From the NCBI RefSeq assembly GCF_009707325.1, contig NZ_CP046103.1, positions 2,274,012-2,338,011 of the forward strand: a stretch of DNA of 64,000 nucleotides. Direction: 5' to 3'. Positions 1 to 11,322 of this stretch are shown one piece after another. The position numbers were made by a program, and so were the translations under genes. The number at the start of each line of letters is the position of its first letter. The stretch's first letter is position 1. This stretch comes from Pseudomonas sp. IB20 (GTDB taxonomy: Bacteria > Pseudomonadota > Gammaproteobacteria > Pseudomonadales > Pseudomonadaceae). The notes below the pieces were generated by a model. It saw only the letters and a program-made list of their open reading frames with translations. It was not told the DNA's origin and did not search any database.

Positions 1-905
1 GTTTCGCGGTGCACCTGCTCATGAATCTCATCGACCTTCAACTCCAACCGATACGCCACCGCAATAAACAGTGCCTGGCACAGGCACAGCGTGGCGCTCA
101 ACGAGCGAAACGCAAACGACGACCCCTCATTCACTAACAGCACCGCGTTCGCCCGCTTGGCCAGGGGCGACAGGTTGCTGTCGGTAATGATCAAGGTCTT
201 GGCCTGATGATGCTGGGCAATCCGCAAGCAGTGCTGAGTCTCTTTGCCATACGGCGTAAAGCTGATCGCAATCACCAGGTCATTGGCGCGCACGCTGCGC
301 ATCTGCTCGCGATAACTGCCGCCCAAACCGGAAATCAGATGGATGCGCTTGTTGGTGTGCTGCAGGTTGTAGACCAGGTAATCGGCCACCGCGAAGGAGC
401 GGCGCACACCGACCACGTAGATATTGTCGGCGTTAACCACCAGGTCCACGGCTTTCTCGAAGGCCACATCATCCAGCTCCAGCCCCAGGCGTTCGATGCC
501 GGAGAGGGTCGCGTTCACGCACTCACGCGCCAGGTCACCGCCGCTGGCCTTCTGCGACTTGTTGGCGATCATGCTGCGGATACGCTGCTGGTAGTTCTGC
601 ACCGGCGTGGTCTTGTGGGTGTAGGCCTCGCGAAACAGCGCCTGCATTTCACTGAACCCACTGAAACCGAAGCGCTGGGAAAACCGCACGATGGCCGAGG
701 GGTGCACTTCGCATTCGCGGGCGATGTCGCTGATGCGGTCGACCATGATCCGGTCGCTCTGCTGGCTCATGTAGCTGGCGATGCGCTTGAGCTGGCGCGG
801 CAGGCTCTCGTATTCGTCGGTGATCAGCTGCAACAGGCGCTCGGCATTGATCGGAGGGCTGGCGATAGTGTCTTCCAGGGTGGTCTCGGGATCGGTGCGG
901 GACAT
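1..905 (-). CDS. iolR: RpiR-family transcriptional regulator of inositol catabolism (partial)
   Basis: The reverse strand is open from an ATG at 905 to the window edge, about 301 residues without a stop, so the gene is cut at its C-terminus or just short of it. The N-terminal part (about 20-100) has the RpiR-type helix-turn-helix (DRISDIARECEVHPSAIVRF). From about residue 150 there is a SIS sugar-phosphate-binding domain (NIYVVGVRRSF, later LVIAISFTPYGKETQ). RpiR/SIS regulators sense phosphosugars; in alpha- and gammaproteobacteria such a protein called IolR represses the iol genes. Divergent placement from iolC fits that role. The name is by family and context, not by a direct test. Confidence 0.9.
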   Translation of the reverse strand, partial: MSRTDPETTLEDTIASPPINAERLLQLITDEYESLPRQLKRIASYMSQQSDRIMVDRISDIARECEVHPSAIVRFSQRFGFSGFSEMQALFREAYTHKTTPVQNYQQRIRSMIANKSQKASGGDLARECVNATLSGIERLGLELDDVAFEKAVDLVVNADNIYVVGVRRSFAVADYLVYNLQHTNKRIHLISGLGGSYREQMRSVRANDLVIAISFTPYGKETQHCLRIAQHHQAKTLIITDSNLSPLAKRANAVLLVNEGSSFAFRSLSATLCLCQALFIAVAYRLELKVDEIHEQVHRE

Positions 906-1052
906 GGGTAATCCTTCTGGCGTGTTCTTCTGAGGCGCTGATGGGTGGGCGCAAGTCTACAGGGTAGGCGCAAAAAAATACCCCGGCATCACGGCGGCCG
1001 TGGCCTGCTGAAACGATGCAGGACGGCTGGCATGCCATTATGCTGGCTTATT

Positions 1053-1095
1053 GGAAAAAATATTCCACTAAAAATAATTATGGAATAAATATTGA
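1053..1095. promoter_or_regulatory. Candidate IolR operator: GGAA-N6-TTCC palindrome plus half site
   Basis: In the 285-bp divergent gap between iolR and iolC there is a perfect palindrome GGAAAAAATATTCC (1053-1066), and 29 bp on a degenerate copy GGAATAAATATTGA (1082-1095). GGAA-N6-TTCC is the motif I recall for RpiR-type IolR in Sinorhizobium. The stretch is strikingly AT-rich against its surroundings and would overlap an iolC promoter. Direct sequence observation for the palindrome; the regulator assignment is inferred. Confidence 0.55.
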
Positions 1096-1190
1096 TTGCG
1101 GCCGCCGGACGTTCTAGTCTGCTTGCACCAAGAGCGTGTGCCGTCACCACGGCGGCACCACGCAGGCTGATAAAAATAACAGGAGCCAGC

Positions 1191-3128
1191 ATGGGCCAGA
1201 CTCGTTTTGCCAGTGGGCGTCAATTGGATCTGATTTGCCTCGGGCGCCTGGGCGTCGACCTCTATGCACAGCAAGTCGGTGCGCGGCTTGAGGACGTGTC
1301 CAGCTTTGCCAAGTACCTCGGCGGGTCCTCCGCCAATATCGCCTTCGGCACCGCGCGGCTGGGGCTCAAGTCAGCAATGCTGAGCCGGGTAGGGGACGAC
1401 CATATGGGCCGTTTCCTGGTGGAGTCCTTGGCCCGCGAAGGCTGTGATGTCAGAGGCATCAAGGTCGACCCGGAACGCCTCACCGCCCTGGTGCTGTTGG
1501 GCCTCAAGGACCGCGAAACCTTTCCACTGGTGTTCTACCGCGAAAACTGTGCCGACATGGCCTTGCGCGCCGAAGACATCAGCGAAGCCTTTATTGCCTC
1601 CAGCAAAGCCTTGCTGATCACCGGCACGCATTTCTCCACCGACAGCGTGTACGAGGCCAGCATTCAGGCCCTGGATTACGCGGCCAAGCACAACGTCCAG
1701 CGCGTACTGGATATCGACTACCGCCCGGTGCTGTGGGGCCTGGCGGGCAAGGCGGATGGCGAAACACGGTTTGTTGCCGACCAGAACGTCAGCCAGCACG
1801 TGCAGAAAATCCTGCCTCGTTTTGATTTGATCGTCGGCACCGAAGAAGAGTTTTTGATCGCCGGCGGCAGTGAAGATTTGCTCACCGCGCTGCGCACCGT
1901 ACGGGACCTGACCCCGGCAACCCTGGTGGTCAAGCTCGGCCCGCAGGGCTGCACGGTGATCCACGGCGCAATTGCGGCGCGGCTGGAAGACGGCGCAATC
2001 TACCCCGGCGTGCGCGTTGAAGTCCTCAACGTGCTGGGGGCCGGCGATGCGTTCATGTCGGGCTTCCTCAGCGGCTGGCTCAAGGATGCCAGCGACGAAC
2101 GTTGCAGCCAGTTGGCCAATGCCTGCGGCGGCCTGGTGGTGTCCCGCCACGCCTGCGCACCGGCCATGCCTACGCCTGCCGAACTGGATTACCTGTTCAA
2201 CAGCCCGGTGCCTATCACCCGGCCCGATCAAGACGTAACCCTGCAACGCCTGCACCGCGTCACGGTGCCGCGCAAAGCCTGGAAGCAGCTGTTCGTGTTT
2301 GCCTTCGATCATCGCTGGCAACTGGTGGACCTGGCGCAAAAAGGCGGCCAGGACACGGCACGTATCAGCGACATCAAGCAGCTGTTTATCCAAGCCATCG
2401 AACGCGTCGAGGGCAAACTGCGCGAGCAAGGTGTCGACGCCGATGTGGGCCTGTTGGCCGATCAGCGCTTCGGCCAGGACGCGCTCAACGCCGCCAGCGG
2501 TCGCGGCTGGTGGATTGCCCGCCCGGTAGAAGTGCAGAACTCGCGCCCGCTGGCGTTCGAGCACGGCCGTTCGGTGGGCAGCAACCTGATCGCCTGGCCC
2601 CAAGAACAGATCATCAAGTGCCTGGTGCAATACCACCCCGATGACGAGCCGATGCTGCGCCTGGAACAGGAAGCGCAACTCAAAGCGGTGTACGAGGCCT
2701 CGCTGGTCAGCGGCCATGAGCTGCTGCTGGAAGTCATCCCGCCCAAGGATCACCCGTCGACCTATCCTGATGTGCTCTATCGCAGCCTCAAGCGCCTGTA
2801 CAACCTGGGCATCTACCCGGCGTGGTGGAAGATCGAGGCGCAGTCGGCCGAGGATTGGAAAAAGCTCGATGAGCTGATCCAGGAACGTGACCCGTACTGC
2901 CGTGGCGTAGTGCTGCTGGGCCTGAACGCCTCGGCCGAGTTTCTCGCCGACGGCTTCCAGCAAGCCAGCCAAAGCACCACCTGCCGGGGGTTCGCCGTGG
3001 GCCGCACGATTTTCCAGGAACCCAGCCGCGCGTGGATGGCGGGGGAAATTGATGATGAAACCCTGATCCAGCAGGTGCAGGGTACATTCGAACAGCTCAT
3101 CAACGCCTGGCGCAGCGCCCGAACCTAA
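1191..3128 (+). CDS. iolC: Bifunctional 5-dehydro-2-deoxygluconokinase / DUF2090 (aldolase-like) protein
   Basis: The 645-residue protein joins a PfkB sugar kinase (about 10-335) to a DUF2090 domain (about 360-640). PfkB signatures are GGSSANIAFGTARLGL near residue 44 and NVLGAGDAF near 283. IolC phosphorylates 5-dehydro-2-deoxygluconate, the fifth step of inositol breakdown. DUF2090 resembles class I aldolases, and no separate iolJ lies in the cluster, so this half may split the product; that is inference. The start at 1191 (MGQTRFASG) has AGGAG ten bases upstream and is preferred over an open frame extending back to 1092. First gene of the iol operon. Confidence 0.93.
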   Translation: MGQTRFASGRQLDLICLGRLGVDLYAQQVGARLEDVSSFAKYLGGSSANIAFGTARLGLKSAMLSRVGDDHMGRFLVESLAREGCDVRGIKVDPERLTALVLLGLKDRETFPLVFYRENCADMALRAEDISEAFIASSKALLITGTHFSTDSVYEASIQALDYAAKHNVQRVLDIDYRPVLWGLAGKADGETRFVADQNVSQHVQKILPRFDLIVGTEEEFLIAGGSEDLLTALRTVRDLTPATLVVKLGPQGCTVIHGAIAARLEDGAIYPGVRVEVLNVLGAGDAFMSGFLSGWLKDASDERCSQLANACGGLVVSRHACAPAMPTPAELDYLFNSPVPITRPDQDVTLQRLHRVTVPRKAWKQLFVFAFDHRWQLVDLAQKGGQDTARISDIKQLFIQAIERVEGKLREQGVDADVGLLADQRFGQDALNAASGRGWWIARPVEVQNSRPLAFEHGRSVGSNLIAWPQEQIIKCLVQYHPDDEPMLRLEQEAQLKAVYEASLVSGHELLLEVIPPKDHPSTYPDVLYRSLKRLYNLGIYPAWWKIEAQSAEDWKKLDELIQERDPYCRGVVLLGLNASAEFLADGFQQASQSTTCRGFAVGRTIFQEPSRAWMAGEIDDETLIQQVQGTFEQLINAWRSART

Positions 3129-3234
3129 ACACAGTCTTCAACTTGAAATGCAATCCAATGTGGGAGCTGCTTTTTGGCGCCCCACATAAAGCCAGACCTC
3201 AGTGATAGCTGAAAAACAACAAAAAGGTGCAGCC

Positions 3235-4122
3235 ATGCCCGCAATCCGAATTGGCATCAACCCGATCTCCTGGAGCAACGACGACCTGCCGGCCCTGGGC
3301 GGTGAAACGCCCTTGAGCACCGCCCTGGGCGAAGGCAAGGAGATCGGCTACGAAGGTTTTGAACTCAACGGCAAATTCCCCAAGGACGCCAAAGGCGTCG
3401 GCGATGTGCTGCGCCCCTATGACCTGGCGCTGGTCTCCGGCTGGTACTCCAGCCGCCTGGCGCGGCGCTCGGTGGCGGAAGAAATCGAGGCCATCGCCGG
3501 CCACGTCGAGCTGCTGAAACTCAACGGCGCCAAGGTGCTGGTCTACGGCGAAGTCGCCGATTCGATCCAGGGCGCCAAGGTGCGCCTGATCGAACGTCCG
3601 CGTTTCCATAGCGAACACGCCTGGCAGGACTACGCCGACAAACTCACTGAGCTGGCGCGCTTCACCTTGTCCCAAGGCGTGCGCCTGGCCTACCACCACC
3701 ACATGGGCGCTTACGTCGAATCCCCCGAAGACATTGACCAGCTTATGAAACGAACGGGCCCGGAAGTCGGCCTGCTGTTCGATTCGGGCCACTGCTACAT
3801 GGGCGGCGGCGAACCCATCGAGGTGCTGCGCAAACACATCGAGCGCATCTGCCACGTGCATTTCAAGGACGTGCGCAAACCGGTGGTGCAACTGGCGCGC
3901 AACCAGATGTGGAGCTTTCCCGACTGCATCGTCAACGGCACCTTCACCGTGCCCGGCGATGGCGATATCGACTTTGGCGAACTGCTCGATGTGCTGCTGG
4001 CGGCCCACTACGAGGGCTGGCTGGTGGTGGAAGCCGAGCAGGACCCGGCCGTGGCGCCCAGCTATATCTATGCGAAAAAGGGCTATGACACCTTGCGCGC
4101 GCTGCTCAACGAGAGGACTTAA
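3235..4122 (+). CDS. iolE: myo-Inosose-2 dehydratase
   Basis: A 295-residue sugar-phosphate-isomerase-like TIM barrel that matches IolE, which dehydrates 2-keto-myo-inositol to 3D-trihydroxycyclohexane-1,2-dione. The start MPAIRIGINPISWSNDD is the typical IolE N-terminus; metal-site segments include YHHHMGAYVE and LLFDSGHCYMGGG, followed by HVHFKDVR and a late VVEAEQDP. It lies about 106 bp after iolC, a gap that holds a partial GTGGGAGC repeat, and directly abuts iolB (the stop TAA is followed by GTGATG). An upstream in-frame start at 3202 is possible but lacks the family N-terminus. Confidence 0.95.
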   Translation: MPAIRIGINPISWSNDDLPALGGETPLSTALGEGKEIGYEGFELNGKFPKDAKGVGDVLRPYDLALVSGWYSSRLARRSVAEEIEAIAGHVELLKLNGAKVLVYGEVADSIQGAKVRLIERPRFHSEHAWQDYADKLTELARFTLSQGVRLAYHHHMGAYVESPEDIDQLMKRTGPEVGLLFDSGHCYMGGGEPIEVLRKHIERICHVHFKDVRKPVVQLARNQMWSFPDCIVNGTFTVPGDGDIDFGELLDVLLAAHYEGWLVVEAEQDPAVAPSYIYAKKGYDTLRALLNERT

Positions 4123-4125
4123 GTG

Positions 4126-4914
4126 ATGAGCCTGTTGGTCAAAAGCAGCAAACGCGGGCAAACCATGGTCGCCCTGGAAGAAGGGCGCCTGGAGTACGTA
4201 GGCTTTGCCGCCTACCGCCTGAGCCTCGGTGAAACCCTGCCGGTCACGGCCGGTGATCAGGAGTTGTGCCTGGTTCTGCTCAGCGGCCGGGTGAATATCG
4301 AAGGCGAGGGTTTCAACTGGCAGAACCTCGGTGATCGCCAGTCGGTATTCGAAGACAAATCACCCTTCGCCGCCTACCTGCCGCCAGGCACCGATGCGCA
4401 GATCACGGCCTTGAGCGATGTGCAAATCGCTGTCTGCGCCGCGCCGGGAGCGGCCGGTTTTGCACCGCGCCTGATCCGCCCCGAGCAATGCAAGCGCAGT
4501 GTGCGCGGCAAAGGCGCCAACACCCGTTATGTGTGCGACATCCTGCCGGACAGCGAGCCGGCCCATTCGCTGCTGGTGGTGGAAGTGCGCACGCCGTCGG
4601 GGCACTCCTCGAGCTACCCGCCGCACAAGCACGACACCGACGACCTGCCGCACCAGAGTTTTCTTGAAGAAACCTACTACCACCAGATCAACCCGCCCCA
4701 GGGCTTCGTGTTCCAGCGGGTGTACACCGACGATCGCAGCATCGACCAGGCCATGGCCGTGGAAAACAGCGACTTGGTGGTGGTGCCCAAGGGTTATCAC
4801 CCGGTCAGCGTGCCGTACGGCTACGAGTCTTATTACCTGAACGTGATGGCCGGTCCCAAGCGTGCCTGGCATTTCCATAACGACCCACAGCACAGCTGGC
4901 TGCTGAACCTGTAA
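4126..4914 (+). CDS. iolB: 5-Deoxy-glucuronate isomerase
   Basis: A 262-residue double cupin of the IolB/KduI type. IolB converts 5-deoxyglucuronate, the IolD product, to 5-dehydro-2-deoxygluconate. The metal site is visible around residues 165-190 as PPHKHDTDDLPHQSFLEETY, with the two His and the Glu expected for the cupin metal. The C-terminal FHNDPQHSWLLNL is also typical. The stop of iolE is separated by only three bases from this ATG; a GTG immediately before it (4123) could also serve as start. Third gene of the operon. Confidence 0.95.
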   Translation: MSLLVKSSKRGQTMVALEEGRLEYVGFAAYRLSLGETLPVTAGDQELCLVLLSGRVNIEGEGFNWQNLGDRQSVFEDKSPFAAYLPPGTDAQITALSDVQIAVCAAPGAAGFAPRLIRPEQCKRSVRGKGANTRYVCDILPDSEPAHSLLVVEVRTPSGHSSSYPPHKHDTDDLPHQSFLEETYYHQINPPQGFVFQRVYTDDRSIDQAMAVENSDLVVVPKGYHPVSVPYGYESYYLNVMAGPKRAWHFHNDPQHSWLLNL

Positions 4915-4936
4915 CCGGTTTGAACGGAGAACAATA

Positions 4937-5764
4937 ATGAAGTCGCCGTTACGTTTTGCCCTTAACCGCATGGTCGCGCCCAACCTTTCCCTGCCGGATT
5001 TCATTCAGTTGGCGGCGGCCCTGAAGTGCGATGCCATCGAGATTCGCAACGACCTCAAAGGCAACGAAATCGAATACGGCACCCCGGCCAGCCGCGTGCG
5101 CGAGTTGTGCGAGGTGCAGGGCATCACGGTGCTGTCGATCAACGCGCTGTACCCGTTTGACGTGTGGAATGACGAGCGCCGCGCCCAGGCGATCAAACTC
5201 GCGACTTATGCCCGTGAATGCGGGGCCCAAGGCTTGGTGATGTGCCCGTTCAATGAGCGCGGCGATACGCGCAACGAAGCCCAGCGCGCGGACGGTTTGC
5301 GCACCGCGCTGAGTGAGTTGGCGCCGATCCTGCGCGAATACGGGCTTCTGGGCTTTATCGAGCCGCTGGGTTTCGAAGGCTCTGCGCTGCGCCGCAAGCG
5401 TGTGGCGGTGGACGCGATCCAGTCCATCGGCGGCCTGGATGTGTTCCGCCTGGTGCACGACACCTTTCACCATCACCTGGCCGGCGAGCAGGCGTTCTTC
5501 CCGCAGCTGACCGGCCTGGTGCATATCTCCGGCGTCGAAGATGCTGTAGCACCGCTCAACTCCATTCGCGACGGCCACCGCGTGCTGGTGGGCGAGGGCG
5601 ATATCCTCGGCAATGCCGCGCAGATCGACACCTTGCTCAGCACTGGGTACGGCGGCTACCTGTCGTTCGAACCGTTTGCCGAGAGCGTGCATGGCCTAGC
5701 CGACATCCAGCAAGCCATTGGGGCAAGCATCGCCCATTTACAAAAAAACCGGACCTGCCCATAA
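4937..5764 (+). CDS. iolI: Sugar-isomerase-like TIM barrel protein, probable inosose isomerase
   Basis: A 275-residue xylose-isomerase-like TIM barrel (AP endonuclease family 2 fold). IolI interconverts 2-keto-myo-inositol and 1-keto-D-chiro-inositol. Supporting segments are ALKCDAIEIRNDL near residue 28, the metal-binding GFIEPLGFEGSALR, LVHDTFHHHLAG and LSFEPFAESV near the end. GGAGAACAATA precedes the ATG. Its place between iolB and iolD supports an inositol role, but IolH-like proteins share this fold, so the exact reaction is less certain than the family. Confidence 0.8.
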   Translation: MKSPLRFALNRMVAPNLSLPDFIQLAAALKCDAIEIRNDLKGNEIEYGTPASRVRELCEVQGITVLSINALYPFDVWNDERRAQAIKLATYARECGAQGLVMCPFNERGDTRNEAQRADGLRTALSELAPILREYGLLGFIEPLGFEGSALRRKRVAVDAIQSIGGLDVFRLVHDTFHHHLAGEQAFFPQLTGLVHISGVEDAVAPLNSIRDGHRVLVGEGDILGNAAQIDTLLSTGYGGYLSFEPFAESVHGLADIQQAIGASIAHLQKNRTCP

Positions 5765-5807
5765 TCTCTGTTGATCAATGGATCTGCATTTACTCAAGGT
5801 GCAAGTG

Positions 5808-8784
<2,977 letters not shown>

Positions 8785-8813
8785 TCATATTTAGACAGGT
8801 GGAATGCAGTCAG

Positions 8814-8902
8814 TGTGGGAGCTGGCTTGCCTGCGATAGCAGTCTTTCAGTGACGGGTTCATTGACTGACACACTGCTATCGCAGGCAAGCCAGCTCCCA
8901 CA
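8814..8902. repeat. REPIN-type inverted repeat
   Basis: TGTGGGAGCTGGCTTGCC is followed about 50 bases later by its reverse complement ending CCAGCTCCCACA, with CTGCTATCGCAGG arms extending the stem. This is the paired REP structure described from P. fluorescens SBW25. It separates iolG from the next oxidoreductase gene and could act as an mRNA-stabilising or partial termination hairpin within the operon. Confidence 0.85.
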
Positions 8903-8938
8903 TTTGATTGGGTTTTCAGTTCTAGAAGGAGTGTATGT

Positions 8939-9967
8939 ATGCGAATTGGACTAGTCGGCTACGGCCATGGCGGCCGCTTCTTTCACGCACCATTGATTGC
9001 AACGTTGCCCGGCGCGACCTTTGTCGGCGTGGTGACGCGTTCACCGGAACGCCGTCAGCTACTGGCGACTGACCACCCGGGCCTCAAGGCGTTCGACTCC
9101 ATCGGCCAGATCGTCGAAGCCGGCGTGGATGCCTTGGTGATTTCCACCACGCTCAAGGGCCGCCCGGCACTGGTACTGGAAGCTATCGAACACGGGGTTG
9201 CCGTGGTCAGCGACAAACCGTTCGCCAGCAACGCCGAACAGGCCCAGGCGTTGATCACTGCTGCCGAACGCCAAGGCGTGAAGCTCTGCGTCTACCAGAA
9301 CCGTCGCTGGGACTCGGATTTCCTGACCTTGCGCAAACTGATCGACGCCGGTGCCCTGGGCCAGATCACCCGCTTTGAATCGCGGGTTGAGCGCTTCAGC
9401 CCGCAAGCCGTGGGCAATGCCAGCGGCGGCGGCTGGCTGCGTGACCTTGGCAGCCACTTGGTGGACCAGGCGATGCAGTTGTTCGGCCCGGTGGACCGGG
9501 TGCTCGCGCAATTACAGTTCAGCCCGGAACACCCCAGCCTCGACCACGGTTTTTTTGTCTCGTTGACCCACGCCAACGGCGTGATTTCCCACCTATGGGG
9601 CAGTGCGCTGCAAAACAGCCAGGCCCCGCGTTTTCGCGTCAGTGGCACCCTCGGTTGTTACACCGTGGAAGGGCTGGATGGCCAGGAGGACGCGCTGATG
9701 GCCGGCAAGTCGCCGAAAACCGAAGGCGAGCATTGGGGCGCGGAAGAGCATCGGCGCTGGGGCTGGTTTGAACAAGGCGCGGAGCGCGAACGGGTGCCCT
9801 CGGAAAAAGGCTGCTGGACGCAGTTCTATCAGCAGTTGCAACGCGCTGTGCAAGGGCAGGGACCGCTGCCGGTGAACGCCTATGACGCACTGGAAACCAC
9901 CCGTATATTGGACGCCGCACGCCTTAGTAACGAGCGGCAACAGGTGGTTTCGACAAAAATAGAATAA
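8939..9967 (+). CDS. Gfo/Idh/MocA family oxidoreductase, possible scyllo-inositol dehydrogenase
   Basis: A 342-residue NAD(P)-dependent oxidoreductase. RIGLVGYGHGG at the N-terminus is the dinucleotide-binding loop; SDKPFA near residue 92 stands in for the EKP motif; QNRRWDSDF and LRDLGSHLVDQAMQLFGP supply the substrate-side residues. The YGHGG start and DKPF motif resemble YdgJ/IolW-type enzymes, some of which act on scyllo-inositol. Location between iolG and an inositol-type importer supports that, but the substrate cannot be read from sequence. GAAGGAG lies nine bases upstream of the ATG. Confidence 0.85.
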   Translation: MRIGLVGYGHGGRFFHAPLIATLPGATFVGVVTRSPERRQLLATDHPGLKAFDSIGQIVEAGVDALVISTTLKGRPALVLEAIEHGVAVVSDKPFASNAEQAQALITAAERQGVKLCVYQNRRWDSDFLTLRKLIDAGALGQITRFESRVERFSPQAVGNASGGGWLRDLGSHLVDQAMQLFGPVDRVLAQLQFSPEHPSLDHGFFVSLTHANGVISHLWGSALQNSQAPRFRVSGTLGCYTVEGLDGQEDALMAGKSPKTEGEHWGAEEHRRWGWFEQGAERERVPSEKGCWTQFYQQLQRAVQGQGPLPVNAYDALETTRILDAARLSNERQQVVSTKIE

Positions 9968-10323
9968 AATTCTAAAGCAGGTTGATATGGAAATTATTTT
10001 CTAATAAAGTCTTTTCCAGGTTGCAAAAAGTACGCCTCGGGCTTGATCCAGGCGACTCAACAAAAACAAGATCAAAAACAACCAGGTACCGTCAGATGAA
10101 AATCTTCAACGCTGTACTGCGAGTTTTACGCCCCTCCAAAGCGCCACGCGGTCTGCCCCGCGCCCGGCCGTTTTATTTTTCCTTCCTTAATGTGCTCTGC
10201 GTCGAAAACAAAGGCGCCCTGGTGTGCTGCATTCCGGGGGCACCGATCGTGCGACTGCCGACCTGCGCGCTCTGAAAAACGCAACGTCCAAAAAACCAAC
10301 AAGAAATTGGAGACAGACCGTTC
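9968..10323. other. 356-bp gap with operator-like palindromes and a possible leader ORF
   Basis: The gap begins with AT-rich DNA containing the dyad AGAATAAAATTCT (9961-9973, overlapping the previous stop) and the IolR-like site GGAAATTATTTTCT (9989-10002). From 10096 to 10275 there is a 59-codon frame (MKIFNAVLRVLRPSKAPRG...) with AGGT upstream, ending 48 bases before the binding-protein gene. I do not recognise that peptide; it may be a leader or chance. The rest is a long putative 5' UTR. Confidence 0.5.
9989..10002. promoter_or_regulatory. Candidate second IolR operator upstream of the importer
   Basis: GGAAATTATTTTCT matches GGAA-N6-TTCC with one mismatch in the last base. It lies in an AT-rich patch about 320 bases before the periplasmic binding-protein gene and resembles the perfect site at 1053. 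Suggests the importer has its own promoter under the same regulator. Confidence 0.4.
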
Positions 10324-11259
10324 ATGAAGACCCCGATTCGTTTCACCGCGCTGGCCCTGTCCATGCTGCTTGCCAGCGGCTTTGCCTCGGCTGCCGACAT
10401 CAAAGTGGGTGTGACCATGTCCGCCTTCGATGACACCTTTCTGACCTACCTGCGCGAAGACATGGACAAGCAAGCCAAGTCCTATCCCAAGGGCGACGGC
10501 GTGCAACTGCAGTTTGAAGACGCCCGCGCCGACGTGGTCAAGCAACTGAGCCAGGTCGAGAACTTTATCAGCCAGAAAGTCGACGCAATTATCGTCAACC
10601 CGGTGGATACCGCTTCGACCAAGAACATCATCAGTGCGGCGACCAAGGCCGGCATTCCGCTGGTGTTCGTCAACCGCCGCCCCGACCAGAAAGACCTGCC
10701 TAAAGATGTGGTGGCGGTGACGTCCGATGACGTCGAGGCCGGTCGCCTGCAAATGCAATACATCGCTGACAAACTCGGTGGCAAAGGCAAGATCGTGATC
10801 CTGCTGGGTGACCTGGCGAATAACTCCACCACCAACCGCACCAAGGGCGTGAAAGAAGTCCTGGCCAAATACCCGGGCATCACCATCGAACAGGAACAGA
10901 CCGGTACCTGGCTGCGTGACCGCGGCATGACCCTGGTCAACGACTGGATGACCCAAGGCCGTGAGTTCAATGCAGTGCTGGCCAACAACGATGAGATGGC
11001 CATCGGTGCGTCCATGGCCTTGAAGTCGGCGGGCACCAAGCCTGGCACTGTGCTGATCGCTGGGGTCGACGGTACGCCGGACGGCTTGAACGCGATATCC
11101 AAGGGCGACATGGCCGCGTCGGCGTTCCAGGATGCGAAAGGGCAGGCAGTCGGTTCGGTGGAAGCCGCGCGCAAGATGGCCAAGCACGAGCCGGTCGAGC
11201 AGAACGTGATTATTCCGTTCAAGCTGATCACCCCGGACAATGTTAAAGACTTCAAGTAG
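10324..11259 (+). CDS. Periplasmic sugar/inositol-binding protein of a ribose-type ABC importer
   Basis: A 311-residue Peripla_BP_4 (RbsB-like) protein with a Sec signal peptide (LALSMLLASGFASAA, cleavage after about residue 23). Core segments are IKVGVTMSAFDDTFL, VDAIIVNPVDTAST, FVNRRPDQ, AVLANNDEMAIGA and LIAGVDGTPDGL, the last two being hinge and ligand-loop regions of the family. It captures the substrate in the periplasm for the downstream ATPase and permease. Inositol is inferred from the iol genes upstream and the candidate shared operator. Confidence 0.9.
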   Translation: MKTPIRFTALALSMLLASGFASAADIKVGVTMSAFDDTFLTYLREDMDKQAKSYPKGDGVQLQFEDARADVVKQLSQVENFISQKVDAIIVNPVDTASTKNIISAATKAGIPLVFVNRRPDQKDLPKDVVAVTSDDVEAGRLQMQYIADKLGGKGKIVILLGDLANNSTTNRTKGVKEVLAKYPGITIEQEQTGTWLRDRGMTLVNDWMTQGREFNAVLANNDEMAIGASMALKSAGTKPGTVLIAGVDGTPDGLNAISKGDMAASAFQDAKGQAVGSVEAARKMAKHEPVEQNVIIPFKLITPDNVKDFK

Positions 11260-11322
11260 CCCTTTATAACAACAATAAGCGAGCAGGGCGGCCACGGTCG
11301 CCCTGCTGATGGAGTACCCGAT

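Noticed and set aside
1371..2972. Minus-strand frame of 533 codons opposite iolC
   Set aside because: Codon composition is the shadow of the iolC frame; no start signal or family match.
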